This document shows, in pieces, positions 52,835 to 63,482 of a stretch of DNA of 64,000 nucleotides. Within the stretch, counting starts at the first letter, position 1, and each line of letters starts with the position of its first letter. The notes beneath the pieces are model-generated. The model saw only the letters and a list, made by a program, of their open reading frames with translations, did not search any database and was not told the DNA's origin. The translations under genes were made by a program, and so were the position numbers. The stretch comes from CAWIVH01 sp963839475 (GTDB lineage Bacteria; Acidobacteriota; UBA6911): contig CAWIVH010000017.1 of the NCBI GenBank assembly GCA_963839475.1, positions 496,001 through 560,000 of the forward strand, read 5' to 3'.

Positions 52835-53451
52835 GGTTTCTCGGGTGGCCAGACGACGTCGAATCCAGCCTTGCGCATATCCTGGGCAATAGGCCGGGTC
52901 TGATTCGAACCGATGCGCAAAACAGCGCGCAGTTTGCCGGGGCCTTCAGGATAAGTGAGAATCGAGTGAATGTTCAAGTCGCGGTGGCTCATAAAACTGG
53001 TAAGCCACGCGAGTTCCCCAGGACGATCCGCCAATCGGACTTCCATACGGCCCGACGGCTTGTCGGCGCCGGTCATGCTCATCAGGGCATATAACAAATC
53101 CAAACCAGTAATGATACCGATTAACCGCCCGTCGTCAACAACAGGCAGGCATCCAATTTTATGTTCGCGCATAACGCGTGCTGCGTCCTCGACCGGATCG
53201 ATAACATCCGCAGTCAGCGGCGCACGGCACATCACATCTCTTACCATCGCACCAGGCAGAAAAGGAGAAGGGGCGAGTGCACTCGTAGCCAGCCGCAGGT
53301 CCCGGTCGGTAATAATACCCACCAGGTTGCGGCCCTCGGTGACGGGGAGATGGCGGATCTCCTTCTCTCGCATGGTCTGATACGCTTCCTGCAACGTGAT
53401 ATCCGGCGAAATGGAGACCACCGGACTCGTCATGATATCCCGGACTAACAT
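52822..53451 (-). CDS. acuB: AcuB-like CBS-pair plus ACT-domain protein
   Basis: The 209-residue protein has two CBS domains: the first opens MLVRDIMTSPVVSISPDITL and includes ITDRDLRLATSALAP, the second contains MCRAPLTADVIDPVEDAARV and IGIITGLDLLYAL. A C-terminal ACT domain begins MEVRLADRPGELAWLTSFM and contains NIHSILTYPEGPGKLRAVLR. This CBS-CBS-ACT layout is that of AcuB, encoded between acuA and acuC in Bacillus; its role is not well known but adenine-nucleotide sensing is likely. It lies 128 bp after acs and overlaps acuC. Confidence 0.88.
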   Translation of the reverse strand: MLVRDIMTSPVVSISPDITLQEAYQTMREKEIRHLPVTEGRNLVGIITDRDLRLATSALAPSPFLPGAMVRDVMCRAPLTADVIDPVEDAARVMREHKIGCLPVVDDGRLIGIITGLDLLYALMSMTGADKPSGRMEVRLADRPGELAWLTSFMSHRDLNIHSILTYPEGPGKLRAVLRIGSNQTRPIAQDMRKAGFDVVWPPEKPCPQ

Positions 53452-53579
53452 GACCGTTCCTCGATTATAGGAGCTATGAATTGTATAAACCGCACGAACA
53501 ACTTTTGCCTCAAGTGTAGCTCATAAGGCCCGCAAATTTGCACATATTTATGCAATTCGCGCCGGCATCGCTCAGGCTC

Positions 53580-55685
<2,106 letters not shown>

Positions 55686-55827
55686 GAAACATCCTCCAAT
55701 GGTTCGAATATATCAAAAACCAGGTTTGGGTTTTGCCGCATTGATGATATGCCAATGAGACGCTGCCCCTGATAGCAGTTGCATGGATACCCTACCGACT
55801 CTTCCGCCCATGCGGGTGCGTTCCATC

Positions 55828-56340
55828 CTATGATGCCTTCGCCCCCTTCGGAAACTCCGGACGCCTCGCCATCAATTCAAATATCAAAGCGACTGCGGCC
55901 AGAACCGCAGCAGAATAGAAAGCGGCCTTGTAGTCCTTGTATCGGTCGAAGAGGTAGCTGCCGATCCTTGGCCCGATAATACCTGCAACGCCATAGGCTG
56001 AGAAGAGCAATCCGCAGTTAAACCCTGCATTCTTTGTGCCAAAAAAATCCGCACATGTGGATGCATTCACGGACAGCTGAGTCCCGAAGCTCCAATAGAC
56101 AACAAAGACCCAAATATAAAGCATGATTACATTTCCGCCCGTGAGAGTCAGCATCGGCATTGCAAGTATGGAAAGAGCTATCATCAAGCGCAATACATTG
56201 CGACGTCCCATAATATCCGACATCCAGCCCGAAAAAATTCGGCCGGCGGCGCTTCCAAGAGCTCCAATGATCATACTCATCGCAGTTAAAGCGTCACCTG
56301 GAATCTTCATGCTTCTGCCAAAAGGTTCCTTCAAACGGCA
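55828..56340 (-). pseudogene. 5'-truncated oxalate/formate-type MFS transporter remnant
   Basis: About 165 C-terminal codons of a major facilitator are intact: IPGDALTAMSMIIGALGSAA, GRIFSGWMSDIMGRRNVL (the MFS loop motif), YWSFGTQLSVNASTCADFFG and YGVAGIIGPRIGSYLFDRY. These match the second half of the oxalate/formate antiporter (OFA) family. The first six helices are absent: the frame stays open upstream into 56952, but it reads antisense through the malic enzyme gene and looks nothing like a transporter. The left boundary is approximate. A deletion between this gene and malic enzyme is the simplest explanation. Confidence 0.75.
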
Positions 56341-56528
56341 ACGGTTACCGCACATCATCCCACGGATGCTGAGCTTGCCTCTGAAAAGCAGCGCCACCGC
56401 TCCTTTGCCGGGAGATTCAATTCGGCAGCAGGAAGATGGAACCGCGAAAGCGGATTTGATCCCCGGGATGGATGCCATTACGGCGGTTTGGGAAAGCCAT
56501 GGCCCCCCGATATTTTCACCTCCCCAGG

Positions 56529-58241
56529 CTAGGGTTCGTAATAAATCGGCAGGTAGGTCGGGAACCACATGGCCCGCCGGATGGTGTCTTCCAGGTTTTC
56601 CAGAATCTCTTCTTCCGCAAATCCCTCCTTGACGGCGCGGCGTGCAACCGCGCAAGCCACCGCATGAGAACAATCGCGTATGCGTGAAAGCCGCGGGTAG
56701 ACGGCGCATTCCTCGATGTCTTCCCTGGAAACCTGGGCCGCAAGAGCCTTCGCAGCCTCCAGAAACATGCCATCCGTGACCCGACGGGAGCCAGCCACGG
56801 TCAAACCTAAGCCCACTCCCGGAAAGATGAACGAATTGTTGCACTGCCCTATGCGGTGTCGCTTTCCGTTGCAGGTGACTGGATCGAAGGGGCTCCCGGT
56901 GGCCACGATGGCCCGGCCATTCGACCAACCAATCGCCTGTTCCGGCGTGCATTCCGACTTCGAGGTGGGATTCGACAAAGGGAAGATGATCGGCCGCTCA
57001 TTGATAGCCGACATGGCCCGAACGGCTTCTTCGCTGAAAGTGCCGGGAGTACCCGAAGTGCCGATCAGAATGGTGGGGCGGGCATTCAAAATTGTTTCCG
57101 TAAGGGTGACTTTCGACTTGTCGCCACAATCAAAAAGCGCCACCTCCTCGGTCGGCCGCGCATAGGTGGCCTTGAAATCCTCCAGGCCCGGACGGTTCCT
57201 CGCGACCAGCCCTTTGCTGTCAGTGGTCCAGATGCGCCGAATCGCCTCATCCCTGCTGAGCCCATCTTCAACCAGGGCCGAGACGATCAGGCCTGAGATC
57301 CCCTGGGCAGAGGCGCCCGCACCCGCGATCAAAATTCGCTGGTCGCGCATGTTCTGCCCGTTTATCCGCATAGCTCCGAACAGGCCGGCTACCACGACGC
57401 CAGCCGTCCCCTGGATATCATCATTGAAGCTCCGCAGCTCATTCCGGAATCGCTCGAGCTGTTTAATAGCATTCCCCTTTAAAAAATCTTCCCATTGAAG
57501 CAGAACATTCGGGTAAACCCTGCGGACGGCAGCCACGAAATTGTCGATGAAGTCCTGGTACTCATCCCCGCGGATTCTCCGATGGCGGAGGCCCAGATAG
57601 AGCGGGTCTTTCAGCCGCTCCTCGTTATCGGTCCCGGCATCGAGCATGATCGGGAGGGTGCTGTAAGGGCTGACACCGGCACAGAGTGTGTAAAGGCTGA
57701 GCTTGCCGATTGGGATCCCCATGCCGCCCGCACCCTGATCGCCAAGCCCCAGGATCCGCTCCCCATCGGTGACCACGATGACCGACGGATTCGTGACTTC
57801 GGAATTGATCAGGATGCGGTCTATATTGCGGCGGTGTTCGAAGGAGATATACACCCCGCGCGGCCTGCGATAGATGTGCGAGAATTTCTGACAGGCTTCC
57901 CCCACCACCGGCGTGTAAACAATCGGCATCATTTCATCGATGTGTTCGTACAACAACCGATAGAAGAGCGTTTCATTCCGGTCCTGCAGGCCGGTGAGGT
58001 AAATGTATTTTTCAAGGTTGCTGGTCTTCGCAAGGAAGTTTTCATAGGTCCGGTCAAGCTGCTGGCGCATCGTGCTCACAGCCGGCGGAAGCAGGCCGTG
58101 CAGGTCCAGCTCATCGCGCTCCCGGTTGGTGAAAGCGGATCCTTTGTTTATCAGGGGATCCAGAATGACCGCCATTCCTTTCTGGGAAACCGCCATGTAC
58201 TTCTGTCCGGTTGCTGAATCAAATCTCAAGCTGTATTTCAT
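56529..58241 (-). CDS. maeA: NAD-type malic enzyme (malate dehydrogenase, oxaloacetate-decarboxylating)
   Basis: The enzyme decarboxylates malate to pyruvate with reduction of NAD(P). The 570-residue protein is of the long SfcA/MaeA form. Motifs are MPIVYTPVVGEACQKFSHIY, VTDGERILGLGDQGAGGMGI, LQWEDFLKGNAIKQL, FNDDIQGTAGVVVAGL, the Rossmann ILIAGAGASAQGISGL and IFPLSNPTSKSECTPEQA. Long forms commonly use NAD. It may have been paired with the adjacent organic-acid transporter remnant. Confidence 0.94.
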   Translation of the reverse strand: MKYSLRFDSATGQKYMAVSQKGMAVILDPLINKGSAFTNRERDELDLHGLLPPAVSTMRQQLDRTYENFLAKTSNLEKYIYLTGLQDRNETLFYRLLYEHIDEMMPIVYTPVVGEACQKFSHIYRRPRGVYISFEHRRNIDRILINSEVTNPSVIVVTDGERILGLGDQGAGGMGIPIGKLSLYTLCAGVSPYSTLPIMLDAGTDNEERLKDPLYLGLRHRRIRGDEYQDFIDNFVAAVRRVYPNVLLQWEDFLKGNAIKQLERFRNELRSFNDDIQGTAGVVVAGLFGAMRINGQNMRDQRILIAGAGASAQGISGLIVSALVEDGLSRDEAIRRIWTTDSKGLVARNRPGLEDFKATYARPTEEVALFDCGDKSKVTLTETILNARPTILIGTSGTPGTFSEEAVRAMSAINERPIIFPLSNPTSKSECTPEQAIGWSNGRAIVATGSPFDPVTCNGKRHRIGQCNNSFIFPGVGLGLTVAGSRRVTDGMFLEAAKALAAQVSREDIEECAVYPRLSRIRDCSHAVACAVARRAVKEGFAEEEILENLEDTIRRAMWFPTYLPIYYEP

Positions 58242-58272
58242 GAGCTCTCTCTATGCGGGGAGTCGTTGCGTT

Positions 58273-59466
58273 TCAGGAAGTGGGCTGAGCGGCGGCGCCG
58301 CGGTTCGGATGCAGGAAAAATCGGCAGGAGCCTTTCAGCAGGAAAGTCAGGTAGTCCATGTAATCCATTTCTCCGGCCATGAGATTCATGAATTGCCGAG
58401 CCATGGAATGGCTTCTCGCCAGGACCTTCGCCAGTGTCCTCTCGGATGTGGAAGGAAACACGAGATATCGCATCCATTTTGCGTGGCCGAAGTGACGTAC
58501 GATGCTGCCGTGCTTCACCCGGTAGTGATCCAGCGCTCTTTCGGGAAAACCCTCTCCTGCAGCCTCGAGGATGGACTGGGCGGCGAAGCCCCCGCTTTGC
58601 ATGGCAAACGCTATCCCTTCGCCGGTCACGGGCTCCACGAGCCCTGCCGCATCCCCGGCAAGCAGAACGTTTGCTTTTCCCGGCTGGCGCATGAAGTTTC
58701 CAAAAGGAATCGGATGCCCTTTCCAGGTCATTTCCGGCCGGTCCGGAAACAACTCCTCCAGGAAATGCTGAAAGTTTTTCCTGAGATCGTGATTCTTCTG
58801 AACGAGGCCGGCGATCCCTACCGTGAGGCTGTTTTTTTTGGGAAACACCCAGCCGTATCCCCAGCGCACCATGCCAAAATGGATCTCAGGAAGATCCAGG
58901 CCGGCGCGGGTCCCGCTTCGCGGGAGCTCAATCTCGAGGCCAGCCGCAAGGTTAGATTTGGGCATCAGCAGCCCCAGGGATCGAGCCACACGGCTGCTGG
59001 TCCCATCGGCCCCTACGATGAAAGCCCCCGTCATCTGGTCGCCGTTCTCGAGGCGCACACATCCCGGCTGGAGTTCGACTGCTCGCACCCCGACACCGTC
59101 GTAAAACATGGCACCCTTGCCGGTAGCCAGTTGAACGAGGTGCCCATCAAATTTGGATCGTGTCGTGAAATAGATCTTGCGGTGGTTGCGCAGTTCGTTG
59201 ATCCATCGGGCCTGGTAAAAAAACCTCATCCCGGAAGCCATCAGCTCATAGCTCTGGTGCCAGCCGTCGCCGAAAATGCCCTGGTAGACCTTTTCCGCCC
59301 TTTCGCTCAACAATCCGCCACAGAGCTTTTCCCTGGGAAAGCGCGCTTTTTCTATCAATGCGACTCGCATGCCGGCAGAGGCCAGGCTGAAGGCGGCAGA
59401 AGATCCCGCCGGGCCGGCACCGACAACGATCGCGTCAAATTGTGGATTCCGGTTTGCGATATTCAA
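58273..59466 (-). CDS. Geranylgeranyl reductase-family FAD-dependent oxidoreductase
   Basis: The 397-residue flavoprotein has the FAD dinucleotide-binding IVVGAGPAGSSAAFSLASAG, the RFPREKLCGGLLSERA motif with Cys of the GGR family, FIVGADGTSSRVARSLGL, and VLLAGDAAGLVEPVTGEGI, where the typical second FAD motif sits. Members reduce isoprenoid chains or act as quinone-side electron carriers. The substrate here is unknown. The gene lies 31 bp after maeA's start in the upstream direction on the same strand. Confidence 0.88.
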   Translation of the reverse strand: MNIANRNPQFDAIVVGAGPAGSSAAFSLASAGMRVALIEKARFPREKLCGGLLSERAEKVYQGIFGDGWHQSYELMASGMRFFYQARWINELRNHRKIYFTTRSKFDGHLVQLATGKGAMFYDGVGVRAVELQPGCVRLENGDQMTGAFIVGADGTSSRVARSLGLLMPKSNLAAGLEIELPRSGTRAGLDLPEIHFGMVRWGYGWVFPKKNSLTVGIAGLVQKNHDLRKNFQHFLEELFPDRPEMTWKGHPIPFGNFMRQPGKANVLLAGDAAGLVEPVTGEGIAFAMQSGGFAAQSILEAAGEGFPERALDHYRVKHGSIVRHFGHAKWMRYLVFPSTSERTLAKVLARSHSMARQFMNLMAGEMDYMDYLTFLLKGSCRFFLHPNRGAAAQPTS

Positions 59467-59538
59467 ATCACAACCTCGTTATGGTTCCAGGAACAATATT
59501 TCCCGCAGCCAAAAATATCAAGCACTCATACGTACAGA

Positions 59539-59994
59539 TCAACAGCCAAACTGCTTGAAATGATGATCTGTGTGCTTTCCGTGAACCAGGGACCATCGCC
59601 GCAGTGTGGTCGGCCCTAGCAGCGGGCTGAGGGTTACCCTTTCCGGGTGCTGCGCAAGCTGCTCGGTAAATCGGCGCATGGTTTCCAGCAGCCGTTCCTT
59701 CTGCTCTTCGACAGTCCCCGAAGAAGAGGGAAGCATAAATGGGAAGGTCTTCAACCGGCCCTTGGGCCAAGGGATCCAGCGAAACACCAGGTAACCCACG
59801 AAACTGCGGCTGATAGCAGTGCTCCGATCTTCCACTTCGACTTCCCCCAGTGACACCCGGAAAAGGAAAATGAGGTGTTCCAGCATTTCGCCTGCCGACA
59901 TGGATCCCCACCGCCGAACGGAAGACGCCGAAAGTTTTCCCAGCCGGTCACCGAAGACCTGGAGCGATGAGCGGTTGAAATAGGTAAAGGACAT
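59539..59994 (-). CDS. DUF1569/DinB-like protein
   Basis: The 151-residue protein contains RRWGSMSAGEMLEHLIFLFR near the N terminus and RRWSLVHGKHTDHHFKQFG at the C terminus. The C-terminal HxxHHxxQFG motif and the single His in the first helix match the DUF1569 branch of the DinB superfamily, a four-helix bundle with a three-His metal site. The function is unknown. It lies between the GGR-family and gamma-carbonic anhydrase genes on the same strand, with small gaps. Confidence 0.8.
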   Translation of the reverse strand: MSFTYFNRSSLQVFGDRLGKLSASSVRRWGSMSAGEMLEHLIFLFRVSLGEVEVEDRSTAISRSFVGYLVFRWIPWPKGRLKTFPFMLPSSSGTVEEQKERLLETMRRFTEQLAQHPERVTLSPLLGPTTLRRWSLVHGKHTDHHFKQFGC

Positions 59995-60015
59995 GCATCC
60001 ACCTCGGAAGCGTCT

Positions 60016-60591
60016 TTAGAGTTGCAGCCTGGGCAAGGATTGTTCTGGAACCTCGCGTCCCGCCCCTTCGTTTTCGCTCCGGAAAGAAACGAGGTAGCGG
60101 CGCATGTTGGCCACATAATTTTCAGCTGAAAGGCGGATGCGCTGGATCTCCTCGTCGGTTACGCTGCGAATCACCTTGCCGGGCGAGCCCAGAACCAGGG
60201 AATTGGCGGGGATTATTTTCTCCGCGGTGATCAAAGTGTTGGCGCCTATCAAACAGTTGCGACCCACCCTGACCCGATTCAGAATTATTGAGGCAATCCC
60301 TATCAAACAACCATCGCCTATCTCACAGCCGTGCAGCAGAGCCCCGTGCCCGATCGTAACCCCCCGGCCCACAGTCAGCGGGATCCCCTCATCCGTGTGA
60401 AGGACGCAGCCGTCCTGAATGTTGCTCCCGGCCCCGACCGTGATAACCTCGTTATCTGCACGAATAACGCTGTTGAACCAGACACTGGCGCAGTCTTCGA
60501 GAACCACTGATCCTATCAGGATGGCGTTGGGGGCGACAAAGTGCTCTTTGCCGATCAGTCGAACACGGCGATTCCCCACCCTGCAAATCAT
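60016..60591 (-). CDS. Gamma carbonic anhydrase-like hexapeptide-repeat protein
   Basis: The 191-residue protein is a left-handed beta-helix with repeated [LIV]GxxxxI hexapeptides: AILIGSVVLEDCASVWFNSV, RADNEVITVGAGSNIQDGCV, GRGVTIGHGALLHGCEIGDG and NCLIGANTLITAEKIIP. The metal-ligand His residues occur in VLHTDEG, IGHGALLHGC, as in the YrdA/CaiE/PaaY group. Some members are carbonic anhydrases and others have no proven activity. A C-terminal helix closes the trimer fold. Confidence 0.88.
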   Translation of the reverse strand: MICRVGNRRVRLIGKEHFVAPNAILIGSVVLEDCASVWFNSVIRADNEVITVGAGSNIQDGCVLHTDEGIPLTVGRGVTIGHGALLHGCEIGDGCLIGIASIILNRVRVGRNCLIGANTLITAEKIIPANSLVLGSPGKVIRSVTDEEIQRIRLSAENYVANMRRYLVSFRSENEGAGREVPEQSLPRLQL

Positions 60592-60707
60592 GGACAGCTC
60601 CCCGGATGCACCGTTGCGCGGTTATGGGAATCAGGATACCGCAAAAAAGAATGGCAAATGAGGGGGAAATTTTCAGAACGGCAGGGAGAATGCAGCCGGT
60701 ACGACAA

Positions 60708-60744
60708 GGCCTGCGGGCCGCAGCTATCAAGCGGTCCGCAGGCC
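60708..60744 (-). terminator. Long GC-rich hairpin after the M28 peptidase gene
   Basis: GGCCTGCGGGCCGC (60708-60721) and GCGGTCCGCAGGCC (60731-60744) form a 14-bp stem with a single G/T mismatch and a 9-nt loop. It begins 10 bp past the stop codon of the minus-strand peptidase gene. The sequence beyond it on that strand starts TTGTCG, so the T-run is weak, but the stem strength and position support termination. Confidence 0.65.
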
Positions 60745-60753
60745 CGTGTTATC

Positions 60754-63207
60754 CTACTGGGCAAGCTTGGAGAGATTGCCGCCCAGACGTCCTCCTCCAG
60801 GAGGCATTTGCCTTTCGCCCGATTGAGGGCTCACTCCTGCCATGGCATAGATCTCATCCTTGGTCCATCCTGCCTTGATCAGGGCAAGATACATCTGCTG
60901 TTTGGCTTCGTCCGATTGTTTGCGACGCATAACCTCTCCCGTTGGCGAACTTTCGTCCCTGGGTGAATTGGCAGACTCACGGGTGACAAGCAGTAGGTTT
61001 CCGGAGCCTCCCATCAACTTTTTCCATTCCATCAGGCGGCTTGCCAGCCCCGAAGCGTCCCCCGGTTCGAATTCGAGAGCGACCAGCGCATTCTTTTCGG
61101 CGATCTTCTTTGCCAGCGGTTGAGCCGGCAATGCGGCGAGACCAGATATGATGATCCCCTTCTTGGTCGCGTCCAATATGTCTTCAAGCAGTCGAGGCGA
61201 TGGATTGAAAAGATTCAGGGCCACACCTGCAGACTGGAATGCCGCCACCGCCGACTTTCCCCGCTCAGTCAGGCCCCCAGCCGAAAACCACTGACCGTCG
61301 CCGCGGGCCGGTACATCCACCCTTCCGACGTTGAGCAGCTTGGCGGCCATGTCTATCAGGGCGATATTTCCCCCGAAGGCGGCGACATCGTTCAAGGCGA
61401 TATTCAGCCGGGGGCCTTGCGCCTGCGACTGCTGGCCTATACCCATCCGAAATGCGCCCCCGCCTCTCGCTTCGGAGAGATTGACCGGATTCAGTCGCAT
61501 TCCGTTGTAAAGATGCAGACGATCCGGGACTATAAGGTTGACCGTAGTTTCGTTGGCGACATTGATCAGGCCCTGAAGGACAAACTGTCCGGTTTTTCGC
61601 AGGATTTCCGGATCGATCTTTTCGATGTCATCGTTGGCGTCATGGTAATCGGGGTGACCGACTCCTCCCGAGGTCATCAATGCCAACGCCTCGATCCCCT
61701 GCTCGATAAAGGCGGAGTAGTCGCTCCCGCCAGGACCGGCGGTGGAAGGATCGACCAGGGCGGCGATACCGGGGTCCTGATTTTTCATGATGACATCAAA
61801 AATGGAGGGAAAATTGAGCGCCCCGGGGGCGCCAATGCGTTCCCCCAGCCCGACCATATCGGCATTGAAGTTGACCACCACGTTTTCGAGCTTAATTCCG
61901 TCCGGCGGGTTCTTGGCAAAATAGTTGGAGCCGAGGAGGCCCATCTCCTCACCGCACCAAAGGGCGAACACGATGGTGCGCTTCGGTTTGATGGCCGCAT
62001 AGTTCGAGGCGACGAGCCGGGCCATTTCCATGGTCAGCGCCGCGCCCGATGCATCGTCGTCGGCTCCGTTGTAAACCACGCCATCGGTCATGCCCAGGTG
62101 GTCCATGTGTCCGCCGACGACGATGATTTGTGATTTGAGCACCGGATCGGTCCCTTCAACCTTTCCGATCACATTATGTGAAATATTGTTTTTGAACTTT
62201 TCCCCATAGTACGCAGTCGAAGCGTAGCCCTTTGCCTCGGCACGGATCCCGGTAGGCCGGGAGGAAGCTTTCTTGTCGCGAATGTCGCGACGAATCTGAT
62301 CGATCCTGCGTGAGAAGCCGCGGGGGGATTCCTGCGGATCCCGCCACATAATGTGCTTGAAAATCCGCTCGTTGGTGTCGCTGATTATCAGAAACGGCCG
62401 GGTGTACGGGGAAGCGTCGACCGGCTCTCGCTGCATGCCCATGAAAGCCTGCGCCTGCGGCTGAGCCGCTAGAGGCTGCGGCCCAAAGAAGCCGATCTGA
62501 GCCAGTTTTTCCGGGCTGAAAAGCATGATGGCGGCGGCACCCTTGTCGTAGGCGGTCTTTATTTTGGCCGCATCCCTGGACTCCTCGGTCCAAGCTTCAA
62601 CCTCCGCCGCTTTCGGCTCGGGAGCTGCCGGGCCGAACATCGATCTTGCCGTCGGCGCATCTTTGGGGGAACCCTTGAAAGCCAGGACAATTTTGCCCGA
62701 AACATCAAGGCCGGCATACTCGTCCAGTCCTTTGGCTGCGGCCGAAATTCCATAGCCGACGAATACGATCTCGCCGCTGGCCTGGGTCCCGGGCGTGGAA
62801 TTTGAACCCAACGCAAAATCGCCGTCCTTCATATAAAAGGAGCGGCCGTCAACCCTGAGCTCCGGAACGCCGGTGTTCCAGGCGAAGGCACTGCGCGGCC
62901 CCGTTATGGCAACATTCTGCAAGAAGCTGCCGCCATCTCCCCCTGGTTTCAGGCCCCATTCCTTGAACTTGGACGCAGCCCATTCCACCGTTTTTTCGAA
63001 TCCCGGGGTGAGAGATTTGCGCCCTTCTCTTTCAGGGGATGCCATGTAGGCGACGTATTCCTTGATTACATTCCCATCCACCTTTATCGCAGGCGGCGCC
63101 TGGATTGGGGTGGTTTTTCCCTTGTTCTGACCCGCCAGGGTCGCGGTGAGCAGCAGGACGGCCAGGCCTGCAACTGGGGCGCAATGCCGCGCCTTTTTCA
63201 TGAACAT
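60754..63207 (-). CDS. Secreted M28-family metallopeptidase with large C-terminal extension
   Basis: The 817-residue protein has a signal peptide (MFMKKARHCAPVAGLAVLLLT). A PA-like insertion (~100-300) precedes an M28 zinc peptidase domain with ligands in VVGGHMDHLG, YNGADDDASGAAL, LWCGEEMGLLGS, NFNADMVG and GVGHPDYHD. A further ~250 residues follow. Part of this extension (GGLTERGKSAVAAFQSAGV and DATKKGIIISGL) recalls the C-terminal half of membrane dipeptidases (M19), without clear metal ligands. GGAAAGGAAA upstream sets the start at 63207. The family includes aminopeptidases acting on peptides outside the cytoplasm. Confidence 0.88.
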   Translation of the reverse strand: MFMKKARHCAPVAGLAVLLLTATLAGQNKGKTTPIQAPPAIKVDGNVIKEYVAYMASPEREGRKSLTPGFEKTVEWAASKFKEWGLKPGGDGGSFLQNVAITGPRSAFAWNTGVPELRVDGRSFYMKDGDFALGSNSTPGTQASGEIVFVGYGISAAAKGLDEYAGLDVSGKIVLAFKGSPKDAPTARSMFGPAAPEPKAAEVEAWTEESRDAAKIKTAYDKGAAAIMLFSPEKLAQIGFFGPQPLAAQPQAQAFMGMQREPVDASPYTRPFLIISDTNERIFKHIMWRDPQESPRGFSRRIDQIRRDIRDKKASSRPTGIRAEAKGYASTAYYGEKFKNNISHNVIGKVEGTDPVLKSQIIVVGGHMDHLGMTDGVVYNGADDDASGAALTMEMARLVASNYAAIKPKRTIVFALWCGEEMGLLGSNYFAKNPPDGIKLENVVVNFNADMVGLGERIGAPGALNFPSIFDVIMKNQDPGIAALVDPSTAGPGGSDYSAFIEQGIEALALMTSGGVGHPDYHDANDDIEKIDPEILRKTGQFVLQGLINVANETTVNLIVPDRLHLYNGMRLNPVNLSEARGGGAFRMGIGQQSQAQGPRLNIALNDVAAFGGNIALIDMAAKLLNVGRVDVPARGDGQWFSAGGLTERGKSAVAAFQSAGVALNLFNPSPRLLEDILDATKKGIIISGLAALPAQPLAKKIAEKNALVALEFEPGDASGLASRLMEWKKLMGGSGNLLLVTRESANSPRDESSPTGEVMRRKQSDEAKQQMYLALIKAGWTKDEIYAMAGVSPQSGERQMPPGGGRLGGNLSKLAQ

Positions 63208-63482
63208 GGCAGATTTCCTTTCCAACGAAAAAGCAGATGCCGGCAAAAAACCCGCGTAGCATAAGCGAGTTTGAGCGGAAATGGTCTAAAAATCGGCATC
63301 CCGGAAAGAGAGTGCGGCGGGGGGGAAGGGAAATTGCGGGTTGAGGAACCGGCCGCCAGACCGAGTTACTTACATCCCAAGGTCGATTCCGCGGCCGGTC
63401 CTGCTGAAACCTAAGTCGAGAACTCTAGAAAGGCTACCGTCTGTCGGGATCGTCTTCGCCACCCCGGCATCCCGAATCAGGT

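Noticed and set aside
56340..56952. N-terminal continuation of the transporter frame into the malic enzyme gene
   Set aside because: The residues are Arg/Gly/His-rich with no membrane helices and run antisense to a conserved gene, so it is not part of the transporter.
58072..59619. Long plus-strand open frame (515 codons) opposite malic enzyme and the GGR-family gene
   Set aside because: It lies antisense to two well-conserved genes, shows no domain or signal, and follows from their codon bias.
61120..62133. Plus-strand open frame of 337 codons opposite the M28 peptidase
   Set aside because: It is antisense to the conserved catalytic domain, has no ribosome binding site and no family features.
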